The position numbers and the translations under genes are program-made. A stretch of DNA of 7,019 bases from Clostridia bacterium. Its GTDB lineage: Bacteria > Bacillota > Clostridia > UBA1381. The stretch covers positions 1 to 7,019 of the forward strand of contig CAADSR010000083.1 of NCBI GenBank assembly GCA_900751685.1, given 5' to 3'. The notes beneath the pieces are model-generated. The model worked only from the letters and a program-made list of their open reading frames with translations, was not told where the DNA came from and did no database searches. Positions 1 through 6,482 of this stretch are shown here, piece after piece; the first letter of the stretch is position 1; each line of letters begins with the position of its first letter.

Positions 1-1260
1 GAATAAGCTGCGGTTTTTGATCCCGATACCAACCAGCTGCTTCAAAAGGAATTTGGTGATAACGATTGCAGTGAACATACTTACGATAACACCAAGGCCC
101 AAAGTAGTAGCAAAACCAGTCACTGTGCCAATGCCGGAGATATATAGAACAACACAAGTGATGATCGTTGTGATGTTTGAGTCCAAAATAGCAGAGAATG
201 CTTTATGGAATCCGGCATCAACAGACGCTTTGATCGTTTTGCCCAGACGCAGTTCTTCTTTCATACGCTCGAAGATAATAACGTTCGCGTCCACGGCCAT
301 ACCAATGGACAATACGATACCGGCGATCCCGGATAAGCTCAGGTTGACGCGGAGCAGGCCAAGAACCAATCCAATGAACCCAACATAGATCAGAAGTGCC
401 AGGTCTGCGATCAGTCCAGGAACACGGTACATAAAGATCATGAAGATCATAATCAGCAGAATGCCGATCCCAGCGGCAAGTAAGCTGTTAGGAAGGGCAT
501 CCTTCCCTAGTTCAGCACCGACCGTTTCCTGCGTGATAACATTTAGGTTGAACGGAAGCTGTCCGGATTTGATCTTATTTGCCAGATCTTGTGCTTCTTC
601 CGGCGTAAAGCTGCCTGAAATAATACAGGAGTCTGAATTGATTTCAGAAGAAACGCTCGGACGGGATACTACTGTTTCATCCATCATGATGGCAATGTAG
701 TTTTTCCCCGAAGCCGCTTGCGCAGCCGCCGCTTTGGTTGCATCTGCAAATTTTTGTTTTGCTTCTGGGTTGAATTGCACCTGCACATAAGGCTGTGCGT
801 TTCCAGTATCGCTTGTTTTACCATATTGATAAGAAGCGTCTTTAAGGTCAACAGCACCATCCAAGATCTGATTTCCGTCAGCATCTACAAAGGATAGCTT
901 TGCTACAGAACCCAACAGGTTTGCAGCGCTGTCCGTATCAAATACAGAAGGGATCTCAACGGTGATCTTACCGCCGTCACTTCTGGAAATACGTGCTTCT
1001 GTGTATCCTGCGTTTGTCAGACGAGTCTGGAAAATAGACTCTACGACATCCATTTGAGCCTCCGTTGGGTCATCCGCATCCGCCTCAAAGGTAATTACGG
1101 AACCGCCTGCGAGGTCAATCCCCTTTCGTATCCCCCTGTTTGGGTCAAACATACCGCCATAAGAGAAGCCTGCAATATTGAAGCCGATGAAGGCTACATA
1201 GTTCAGGGCAATGGCAAGTACGATGATCAAACAAAGAGTAACAATGCTTTTTTTCTTCAT
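1..1260 (-). CDS. secD: Protein translocase subunit SecD (3' end cut by window edge)
   Basis: SecD is a membrane subunit of the Sec export apparatus. With SecF it uses the proton motive force to help pull or release preproteins on the outer face of the membrane. The 420 codons present show an N-terminal membrane segment (about residues 5-25), the SecD signature GIDLAGG (47-53), a large extracytoplasmic domain (about 45-255), and a block of further membrane segments from about residue 258. Conserved RND-type motifs are VDANVIIFER (323-332), the region around AGFHKAFSAILDSN (349-362), and GFATTLGLGV (382-391). The start is ATG at 1260-1258; AAAGGA lies 12 nt upstream, rather far. An in-frame ATG four codons earlier (1272-1270) abuts the same AAAGGA and so is less likely. 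The last visible residues (GIKNRSLF) are near the usual SecD end, so whether secF follows separately or is fused (SecDF) cannot be told. The gene is divergent from rnr. Confidence 0.96.
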   Translation of the reverse strand, partial: MKKKSIVTLCLIIVLAIALNYVAFIGFNIAGFSYGGMFDPNRGIRKGIDLAGGSVITFEADADDPTEAQMDVVESIFQTRLTNAGYTEARISRSDGGKITVEIPSVFDTDSAANLLGSVAKLSFVDADGNQILDGAVDLKDASYQYGKTSDTGNAQPYVQVQFNPEAKQKFADATKAAAAQAASGKNYIAIMMDETVVSRPSVSSEINSDSCIISGSFTPEEAQDLANKIKSGQLPFNLNVITQETVGAELGKDALPNSLLAAGIGILLIMIFMIFMYRVPGLIADLALLIYVGFIGLVLGLLRVNLSLSGIAGIVLSIGMAVDANVIIFERMKEELRLGKTIKASVDAGFHKAFSAILDSNITTIITCVVLYISGIGTVTGFATTLGLGVIVSMFTAIVITKFLLKQLVGIGIKNRSLF

Positions 1261-1330
1261 TTGAAAAACCATTCCTTTCTTTTGTTTGGGAGAATTGGGA
1301 GTAATTTGTCGAGCCTACTGACGCATTTAG

Positions 1331-1350
1331 CACAACGTACACTCCTCACC
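1331..1350 (-). promoter_or_regulatory. Orphan Shine-Dalgarno in the secD leader
   Basis: On the minus strand GGTGAGGAGT (1350-1341) is an excellent Shine-Dalgarno match lying about 80 nt upstream of the secD start, just inside the predicted transcript. A GTG codon at 1333-1331 follows at 8 nt spacing and opens a 62-codon frame that ends at 1145, overlapping secD out of frame. The predicted peptide is polar at its N-terminus, with no signal or membrane segment and no family I recognise. It could be a leader peptide, a ribosome standby site, or chance. The motif is seen directly; its function is inference. Confidence 0.3.
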
Positions 1351-1373
1351 CATTATAAAAATAGCATAAAATC

Positions 1374-1402
1374 ATTATACAACGGGCAAAACGGATAGTC
1401 AA
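1374..1402 (-). promoter_or_regulatory. SigA-type promoter of secD
   Basis: Read on the minus strand, TTGACT (1402-1397) and TATAAT (1379-1374) are separated by exactly 17 bases. This is 5/6 and 6/6 identity to the housekeeping consensus with ideal spacing. The predicted transcription start is near 1367, giving a leader of roughly 105 nt before the secD ATG. This is a sequence match only, but it is the best promoter in the window. Confidence 0.8.
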
Positions 1403-1470
1403 TAGTTTTTTAACTTTCAAATCCTAACAATCCTTTTACAGAATAATTTACAACTTTTTCATATTTTCGC

Positions 1471-1499
1471 TTGCTTCTGTATAGGAAATGATATACAAT
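1471..1499 (+). promoter_or_regulatory. SigA-type promoter of the rnr operon
   Basis: TTGCTT (1471-1476) and TACAAT (1494-1499) are separated by 17 bases. The -35 box matches 4 of 6 consensus positions and the -10 box 5 of 6. A TG at 1489-1490 could alternatively act as an extended -10 with TATACA at 1492-1497. Transcription would start near 1506, leaving a leader of about 68 nt before the rnr ATG. Confidence 0.6.
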
Positions 1500-1573
1500 A
1501 AAGAAGATAAGTAATTTTTCGCAGGAACGGAAACAATAAGGGAAAACCATATAGAATCAGTTAGGAGAACAGT

Positions 1574-3826
1574 ATGGAACGAAAAGAAAAAATTTTATCA
1601 TACTTGAAATCAAAAGAATATATCCCATTAAAATTTGGCGAGCTTATGACTGTTTTGGATGTCCCAAAGGAAGCAGATGCAGAATTTTTGGAGATCCTAA
1701 ATGAATTAGAAGAGGAACAAAAGATCTTTGTGACAAAGAAAGGGAAATATGTCCCGGTAGAGGGAGAGGCCTGCACAGCAGTCGGTACTTTGCGCTGCAA
1801 TGCAAAAGGTTACTTTGCCTTCCTGGTCAATGAAGATCCCAATCAGGATGATGTTTATATCTCAGGGGATAAGCTGGGGTATGCGCTGGATGGAGACCGC
1901 GTCCTGGTGCAGATCGATGAGCTCAACGGGAAAACCAAACGCAAAGAGGGCCATGTCCTCAAGATCCTGGAGCGGGCCAATAAAGTGATCGTTGGTGTAG
2001 TAACGAAAGAAAAAGATAACAGTTTCCGGGTGCGTGCGGATAACCGCCAGTTCTATACAAAGGTACGCGTACTGCCTGAAAATATGGCAGACAGTGTGGT
2101 AGGGGACCGTGTTGCAGTCGAAATTACAGAATATACGAAAAACGGAAAAGTATTTGGGACGGTCATCAAGCGTTTAGGCGATGAAGAGTCCCTCAAGGGC
2201 TGTGTGGAGGCCATTATTTTTTCCAATGGCTTAAAGCAGGAATTTGAAGAACAAACCTCCATAGAGGCGGAGGCAATCGTGCCGGAAGTCACACAAAAAG
2301 ATATTGAAGGGCGTGCTGATTTACGCCAGCTTTTGACGTTTACTATTGATGGAGACGACGCAAAGGATTTTGATGATGCGGTATCCCTGGAGATGACGCC
2401 GGAAGGGAAATATCATTTGGGTGTTCATATTGCGGATGTCACTCATTATGTAAGGGAAGGGACCTCCCTGGATGCGGAAGCCTTTGAACGGGGGACAAGC
2501 GTATATTTGGCAGACCGGGTCATCCCGATGCTTCCGAGACGCCTTTCCAATGGGATCTGCAGCTTGAATCCGAATGTGGACCGGTTGACCTTGTCCTTGT
2601 TTATGGATATCGATCAGAATGGGGTCGTTACGAGCCACCGTTTAGAAAAAGCGGTCATCCAGTCAAAAGAGCGGATGACATATCATAATGTGACAGCAAT
2701 TTTAGAAGATACAGACCCGCAATTGAAAAAGCATTATGAGCATTTAGTGCCCACATTAACGATGATGGAGGAGCTTGCTGCTATCCTCCATCAAAAACGG
2801 ACCCGGCGTGGGGCAATCCAGTTTGATTTTCCCGAGACCTCGGTCCTCGTCAATAATCAGGGAGAGCCGGTAGAAATTGAAAAAGAAGAACGCGGCGTTT
2901 CCAATAAAATGATCGAAGAATTTATGCTTGTAGCCAATGAGACCGTCGCCGAATATGCGTTTTGGGCGGAGATCCCTTTTGTATACCGCGTTCACGAAGC
3001 TCCGTCTGTAGAAAAAATTCTTGCTTTTAATGATTTTGCCCGGAACTTTGGCGTCAGCTTTAAAGGCAAAATTGACAAGGATACCCCAGTGCACCCAAAA
3101 GCATTGCAGCAGATCCTGGATCTAGTAAAAGGAAAGCCAGAGGAGCGGATGATATCTTCAACAATGCTCCGCTCTTTGATGAAAGCGGAATATACTACAG
3201 AGAATCTGGGGCATTTTGGATTGGCGTCAAAATATTATTGTCATTTTACATCGCCTATCCGGCGGTATCCCGACTTGGCAATCCACCGTATATTAAAGCA
3301 ATTTATCACAAATGGCATTCCAAAACAAAAATATGACGCCCTCCAAAGTTTTGCCCAGCGGGCTGCAAAGCATTCCAGTGAATGTGAAGTGACCGCAGAG
3401 CATGCGGAGCGGGATGTGGAAGACCTGATGAAGGCCGCTTATATGGCGAATTTTATTGGCGAGACATTCCAGGGGGTGATCTCCGGCATTACAGGGTTCG
3501 GGATCTTTGTGGAGCTGGAAAATTCGGTAGAGGGAATGATCCGGCTGGATTATATCGCTGATGATTTTTATGAGTTTGATGAAACGCAGCATATCCTGAT
3601 CGGTCAGCATACGAAACGGAGCTACCGGATCGGGGACCAGGTGGAAATCGTTGTGGTCCAAACGGATTTGATGTCACGGCAGATCGATTTTGTTCTCAGC
3701 AAGGATTACAATAAAAAGCTGGTCAAGAAAATAACTGCAACTGCGCCGGTAAAATCAAAAAAGAAACCGCCGGCAAAAATAAAGAAGAAAAAACACAAAG
3801 GAAAAACAAAACATGGAAAAATTTGA
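1574..3826 (+). CDS. rnr: Ribonuclease R (3'-5' exoribonuclease)
   Basis: RNase R is a processive, Mg-dependent 3'-5' exonuclease that degrades structured RNA to nucleotides. It takes part in mRNA and rRNA turnover and, in other bacteria, in tmRNA-linked decay. The 750-residue protein has the full family architecture: a winged-helix segment (about 1-60), two cold-shock/OB domains (about 65-130 and 140-220), the RNB catalytic domain (about 245-575), an S1 RNA-binding domain (about 629-709) and a lysine-rich tail (713-750). The four metal-binding aspartates are visible as D259, D265, D267 and D268 (TID then DFDD). Y311, in RGTSVYLADRV, matches the substrate-clamping tyrosine. The HFTSPIRRYPDL motif (557-568) holds the catalytic arginine, R563. 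ATG 1574 is preceded by AGGAG (1563-1567) at 6 nt spacing. It is complete, shows no missing catalytic residue, and is slightly shorter than the Bacillus protein. The downstream methyltransferase overlaps it by 14 bases, and no smpB is adjacent. Confidence 0.97.
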   Translation: MERKEKILSYLKSKEYIPLKFGELMTVLDVPKEADAEFLEILNELEEEQKIFVTKKGKYVPVEGEACTAVGTLRCNAKGYFAFLVNEDPNQDDVYISGDKLGYALDGDRVLVQIDELNGKTKRKEGHVLKILERANKVIVGVVTKEKDNSFRVRADNRQFYTKVRVLPENMADSVVGDRVAVEITEYTKNGKVFGTVIKRLGDEESLKGCVEAIIFSNGLKQEFEEQTSIEAEAIVPEVTQKDIEGRADLRQLLTFTIDGDDAKDFDDAVSLEMTPEGKYHLGVHIADVTHYVREGTSLDAEAFERGTSVYLADRVIPMLPRRLSNGICSLNPNVDRLTLSLFMDIDQNGVVTSHRLEKAVIQSKERMTYHNVTAILEDTDPQLKKHYEHLVPTLTMMEELAAILHQKRTRRGAIQFDFPETSVLVNNQGEPVEIEKEERGVSNKMIEEFMLVANETVAEYAFWAEIPFVYRVHEAPSVEKILAFNDFARNFGVSFKGKIDKDTPVHPKALQQILDLVKGKPEERMISSTMLRSLMKAEYTTENLGHFGLASKYYCHFTSPIRRYPDLAIHRILKQFITNGIPKQKYDALQSFAQRAAKHSSECEVTAEHAERDVEDLMKAAYMANFIGETFQGVISGITGFGIFVELENSVEGMIRLDYIADDFYEFDETQHILIGQHTKRSYRIGDQVEIVVVQTDLMSRQIDFVLSKDYNKKLVKKITATAPVKSKKKPPAKIKKKKHKGKTKHGKI

Positions 3827-4955
3827 ATTGATCGTTCCAACAATTTTTGGTTTGGAGTCTTTTACTGCAAGGGAGATCCGCCGTTTGGGGTATGAAACTA
3901 CCCAGGTGGAAGATGGCCGTATCACGTTCCTGGGAGACTGGGAAGCTGTATGTAAGGCAAATTTGTGGATCCGCACGGGCGAACGGGTCCTTATCAAGGT
4001 GGCGGAATTTGACGCTGTTACTTTTGATGAATTGTTTGAAGGGACAAAAGCCCAGGATTGGAGCAAGTGGCTTCCTAAAGATTGTGCGTTTCCAGTCAAG
4101 GGGTTTTGTTTAAAATCTCAATTGGCCAGCATGAGGGATTGCCAGGCAATCATTAAAAAAGCGGTCGTAGACTCCTTATCTTCTTCTTATGGGATCTCCT
4201 GGTTTTCTGAAGAGGGAAACTGTTATCAAATTCAATTTTCTGTGTTGAAAGATAAAGTTACATTAATGATCGATACATCTGGCCCGGGACTTCATAAAAG
4301 AGGATACCGGGAAACGGCTAACGCAGCGCCGTTAAAAGAAACGATTGCTTCCGCTATGGTGCTGCTGAGCTACTGGAAATATGAATATCCCCTGGCAGAC
4401 CCTTTTTGCGGTTCCGGAACGATCCCGATCGAAGCGGCAATGATCAAACGGAATATGGCGCCGGGGCTCACCCGGGAATTTGCGGCCCAGGGATTTGAGC
4501 AAATGCCGCCGGAGCTTTGGGAAACAGCAAGGGAAGCGGCAAAAGCAGAAGAAAAAGAGATCCCGCTTGAGATCTATGCATCTGATATTGATCCTGCCAG
4601 TGTAGAAATTGCAAAAGAGAATGCCCGCATCGCGGGACTGGATGCATTTATCAAACCAGTCCAGGGCGATGCGGGAGCTTTCTCGTCGGCCAAGGCCTTT
4701 GGCACGATCATCACCAATCCTCCTTATGGAGAGCGGCTCAGCGACGCGGCAGAGTGCGAACGCTTATACAAAAAGATTGGCAGTAGTTTTCAAAAGCTAG
4801 ACCGGTGGTCGTATTACATTTTAGCATCCCATGAAGATTTTGAACGTTTTTTTGGCCGCAAGGCGGATAAAAAGCGTAAAATTTATAATGGGATGATCCG
4901 CTGTAATATTTATCAATACTTTGGCCCTAAGCCGCCAAAACCAACTGCTTATTGA
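3813..4955 (+). CDS. THUMP-domain class I SAM-dependent RNA methyltransferase (YpsC/RlmL-N type)
   Basis: This is a 380-residue RNA base methyltransferase of the family containing Bacillus YpsC and the N-terminal half of E. coli RlmL, which makes m2G2445 in 23S rRNA. Older annotation often calls it an N6-adenine-specific DNA methylase. A ferredoxin-like/THUMP RNA-binding region occupies about residues 1-155, followed by LHKRGYR (160-166). The Rossmann-fold methylase has the SAM-binding motif DPFCGSGTIPIEAA (196-209), the acidic motif ASDIDPASVEIA (256-267) and the catalytic NPPYGERL (302-309). The length matches the family and the protein looks intact. ATG 3813 lies within the last codons of rnr; AAAGGA at 3797-3802, in the rnr lysine-rich tail, is its ribosome-binding site at about 10 nt spacing, which implies translational coupling. 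The exact target base is not deducible from sequence; an rRNA guanine N2 position is the best guess from homology. The 3' end overlaps the convergent spoIVB gene by 7 bases. Confidence 0.9.
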   Translation: MEKFELIVPTIFGLESFTAREIRRLGYETTQVEDGRITFLGDWEAVCKANLWIRTGERVLIKVAEFDAVTFDELFEGTKAQDWSKWLPKDCAFPVKGFCLKSQLASMRDCQAIIKKAVVDSLSSSYGISWFSEEGNCYQIQFSVLKDKVTLMIDTSGPGLHKRGYRETANAAPLKETIASAMVLLSYWKYEYPLADPFCGSGTIPIEAAMIKRNMAPGLTREFAAQGFEQMPPELWETAREAAKAEEKEIPLEIYASDIDPASVEIAKENARIAGLDAFIKPVQGDAGAFSSAKAFGTIITNPPYGERLSDAAECERLYKKIGSSFQKLDRWSYYILASHEDFERFFGRKADKKRKIYNGMIRCNIYQYFGPKPPKPTAY

Positions 4956-4965
4956 GCGGCAGTGG
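4941..4965 (-). terminator. Possible terminator hairpin at the convergent gene ends
   Basis: An inverted repeat pairs CCAACTGC (4941-4948) with GCAGTGG (4959-4965): seven base pairs with one bulged A (4943) and a 10-base loop. The loop contains both stop codons. On the minus strand the stem is followed by TTTTGG, a short T-run (4940-4937), which would suit termination of spoIVB. On the plus strand no T-run follows, so it is unlikely to stop the rnr operon by itself. The stem is weak for an intrinsic terminator. Confidence 0.3.
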
Positions 4966-6331
4966 TCTGGCTCATATTCACCATATATTGTGCAAAAATT
5001 CCATATCCGCGCGTAGGATCATTAACGAAAACATGGGTCACTGCACCGATGAGCTTATCATTTTGCAAAATGGGTGCGCCACTCATGCCCTGTACGATCC
5101 CGCCTGTCTTTTCTAAAAGGTTCTGGTCTGTTACTTTAAGGACCAGGCCTTTGTTGTTTACCTCGGAACTTTTTGAAACCTTTTTAATTTCTACCGTGTA
5201 CGGCTTTACGCCGTTTCCATCCACGTCTGCCAGAATATACGCTTCCCCTTCCTCAATTTCTGAACGGGAAGCGACCTGGACTGCCTCATTCACTGAAATA
5301 TATTCTGGATTTGTGATGTGCCCATAAATGCCCAGCCCTGTGTTTGCCATGATCGTTCCGGCGCTGGTATTGACAAACGTACCATTTAATTCTCCAGGAT
5401 TGCCTTTTTCGCCTTTTGTTGCATTTGAAATCTTACAAAATAGTATATTCCCGGAATTGACGGTTAAAATACTACCGGTATCCACATCAGTGATGGCATG
5501 CCCGAGCGCGGCAAAGTTGCCGGACTCGTCGCTGAAGGTGAGTGTACCGATCCCCGCGGTACTGTCACGAACCCAGAGACCAAGGCGGTATTTTCCATCT
5601 TCTCTCGTTTGAACTGGTTGCAGCGTTAAATCCTGCGCTTGCCCATCACGCAGGACAGTCAAAGTAACGCTTTCCGGGCTTTTATTGACCAAATCGGCGA
5701 ACGCTTCGCTGGATTCTGCCAGGGTGCCGTTTACTGCACGGATCAAGTCTCCTGGCACGATACCTGCGTCTTTTGCAGGCTGGACTTCATTTTCATTTTG
5801 GTCTACTACAACAGAAACCCCTACGACTAATAACCCTTCAGTGTAAAGTTTTACGCCAACCGCGCATCCACTGGGGTGGACATAAGTGGCAGGCTGTACA
5901 TCCACACTAACTGTTTTTATGGGGATCGAATCAAATAAATTGACAGTTAGCTGGTAGTTTCCTGGACGTGTGGCAGACAAATACGTGTTTTGTTCTGCTT
6001 GTTCTACCGTTAATCCAAATGCAGCCGCTTCTTCTGCTGAAGCATTTGTTGCCACATAGTTTTCCGCCTTTACCTGCATCGATAAAAACGGATTATTTGA
6101 GACCGGATAAGGATCGTTTGCAGAAATAGAAATTTTCTCCGGTATGCTGCAATACATATTAAAAACTAATAAAGCGGGTAATAATAATAGTGGTACAATT
6201 GCCGGACTTATCTTTTTTTGGTTGGGAAATTTTTGCTTAGGATTTTCCAAATAAACACCTTCTTTCTTATCAAAACTGCTGCCTTTCAAAGAGCCGCCAA
6301 ACCATGTGTGAAAAGGATTTGGTGTACTCAT
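4949..6331 (-). CDS. spoIVB: SpoIVB, sporulation S55 serine peptidase
   Basis: In known spore-formers SpoIVB is made in the forespore and crosses its membrane. It then cleaves SpoIVFA to trigger SpoIVFB processing of pro-SigK in the mother cell. The 460-residue frame has one N-terminal membrane segment (about 42-60), a linker, a PDZ domain (about 155-240, containing AGIVPGDLIRAVNG) and the S55 peptidase domain (about 245-450). The triad can be placed as H278 (ALGHAITD), D402 (VTDQNLL) and S417 (GIVQGMSGAP); the Asp-Ser spacing of 15 equals that of the Bacillus enzyme (D363/S378). The C-terminal block GAVTHVFVNDPTRGYG (429-444) is also family-typical. The start is uncertain: ATG 6331 has a modest AAGG at 7-8 nt, while a TTG at residue 28 (6250-6248) has a much better ribosome-binding site and gives the short cytoplasmic tail usual for the family. 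No clear SigG or SigF promoter was found. The gene is convergent with the methyltransferase and divergent from pcrA; spo0A and recN are not beside it. Confidence 0.95.
   Translation of the reverse strand: MSTPNPFHTWFGGSLKGSSFDKKEGVYLENPKQKFPNQKKISPAIVPLLLLPALLVFNMYCSIPEKISISANDPYPVSNNPFLSMQVKAENYVATNASAEEAAAFGLTVEQAEQNTYLSATRPGNYQLTVNLFDSIPIKTVSVDVQPATYVHPSGCAVGVKLYTEGLLVVGVSVVVDQNENEVQPAKDAGIVPGDLIRAVNGTLAESSEAFADLVNKSPESVTLTVLRDGQAQDLTLQPVQTREDGKYRLGLWVRDSTAGIGTLTFSDESGNFAALGHAITDVDTGSILTVNSGNILFCKISNATKGEKGNPGELNGTFVNTSAGTIMANTGLGIYGHITNPEYISVNEAVQVASRSEIEEGEAYILADVDGNGVKPYTVEIKKVSKSSEVNNKGLVLKVTDQNLLEKTGGIVQGMSGAPILQNDKLIGAVTHVFVNDPTRGYGIFAQYMVNMSQTTAAQ
6248..6267 (-). promoter_or_regulatory. 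Alternative ribosome-binding site and TTG start for spoIVB
   Basis: On the minus strand AGAAAGAAGGTG (6267-6256) matches the extended Shine-Dalgarno consensus at all but one position. It sits 5 nt before an in-frame TTG (6250-6248, residue 28 of the longer frame). Starting here would give a 433-residue protein with about 15 residues before the membrane segment. This site may be the true start; the longer ATG frame cannot be excluded. Confidence 0.5.
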
Positions 6332-6375
6332 AACTTAACCTTAATGAAACCTTCTTATACTGCAAAACAAAATGA

Positions 6376-6392
6376 AAAACTGGTGCAGTTTT
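6376..6392. repeat. Perfect 7-bp inverted repeat between spoIVB and pcrA
   Basis: AAAACTG (6376-6382) and CAGTTTT (6386-6392) form a perfect palindrome around a 3-base centre GTG. It lies 45 bases upstream of the spoIVB ATG and about 45 bases before the pcrA -10 box. It could be an operator-like site, a leader hairpin of a spoIVB transcript, or chance in AT-rich DNA. Confidence 0.4.
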
Positions 6393-6413
6393 GAAAAATT
6401 GTTTAATAAAATC

Positions 6414-6443
6414 CTGGCATAAGGCCGGGAACTGTGATATAAT
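6414..6443 (+). promoter_or_regulatory. Extended -10 SigA-type promoter of pcrA
   Basis: TATAAT (6438-6443) is a perfect -10 box preceded by TG plus one base (6435-6437), the extended -10 signature. A partial -35 box CTGGCA (6414-6419, 4 of 6) lies 18 bases upstream. Transcription would start near 6450, about 33 nt before the pcrA ATG. An imperfect hairpin, CCTGGC (6413-6418) with GCCGGG (6424-6429), overlaps the -35 region. Confidence 0.7.
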
Positions 6444-6482
6444 AGTACCGTCGAAAAAAATAACAATTCATGGAGAAGGCCA

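Larger units (their letters stand above)
1261..1573. other. Divergent intergenic region between secD and rnr
   Basis: This 313-base AT-rich stretch carries no convincing protein gene. It holds back-to-back SigA-type promoters for secD (minus strand) and rnr (plus strand), whose -35 boxes lie about 70 bases apart, plus both ribosome-binding sites. The secD side also contains a strong Shine-Dalgarno-like sequence at 1341-1350 that belongs to no assigned gene. A short direct repeat (GGGAGAATT at 1288-1296, GGGAGTAATT at 1297-1306, plus-strand reading) lies in the secD leader. I saw no terminator hairpin, tRNA or recognisable riboswitch. Confidence 0.8.

Noticed and set aside
17..700. Plus-strand open frames of 123 and 86 codons near the left edge
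   Set aside because: They are antisense to the SecD membrane domain, whose motifs are clear on the minus strand. Hydrophobic coding sequence commonly yields such complementary frames.
1258..1272. Upstream ATG for secD adding four residues (MVFQ)
   Set aside because: It directly abuts the AAAGGA ribosome-binding site with no spacer, whereas the ATG at 1260 leaves a usable distance and gives the typical MKKK N-terminus.
1145..1342. Minus-strand open frame of about 65 codons overlapping the secD start, considered as a secretion-monitor gene
   Set aside because: It lacks a hydrophobic signal or membrane segment, and most of it is an out-of-frame shadow of the secD 5' end. Only the Shine-Dalgarno in front of it is worth noting.
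2321..3661. Several antisense open frames of 62-122 codons inside rnr
   Set aside because: They lie opposite a strongly conserved RNase R coding frame, show no recognisable domain and have no promoter or ribosome-binding site I could support.
4401..4749. Reading the methyltransferase as a restriction-modification DNA methylase, a possible defence gene
   Set aside because: The N-terminal THUMP-type region and the DPFCGSGTIPIEAA and NPPYGERL motifs are those of the RNA methylase family, and there is no restriction subunit beside it.
4962..5612. Plus-strand open frames of 121 and 94 codons
   Set aside because: They are antisense to the S55 peptidase domain of spoIVB, which carries the catalytic motifs.
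6332..6482. LexA (SOS) box in front of pcrA
   Set aside because: The sequence GGGAACTG near 6427-6434 has a half-site-like GAAC but no matching GTTC at the right distance, so no Gram-positive LexA palindrome is present.
6332..6482. SigG or SigF promoter for spoIVB
   Set aside because: I looked for a GYATA-type -35 with a correctly spaced CATNNTA-type or SigF-type -10 on the minus strand. GTATA (6360-6356) has only a CATTAA 9 bases later, which is too close.
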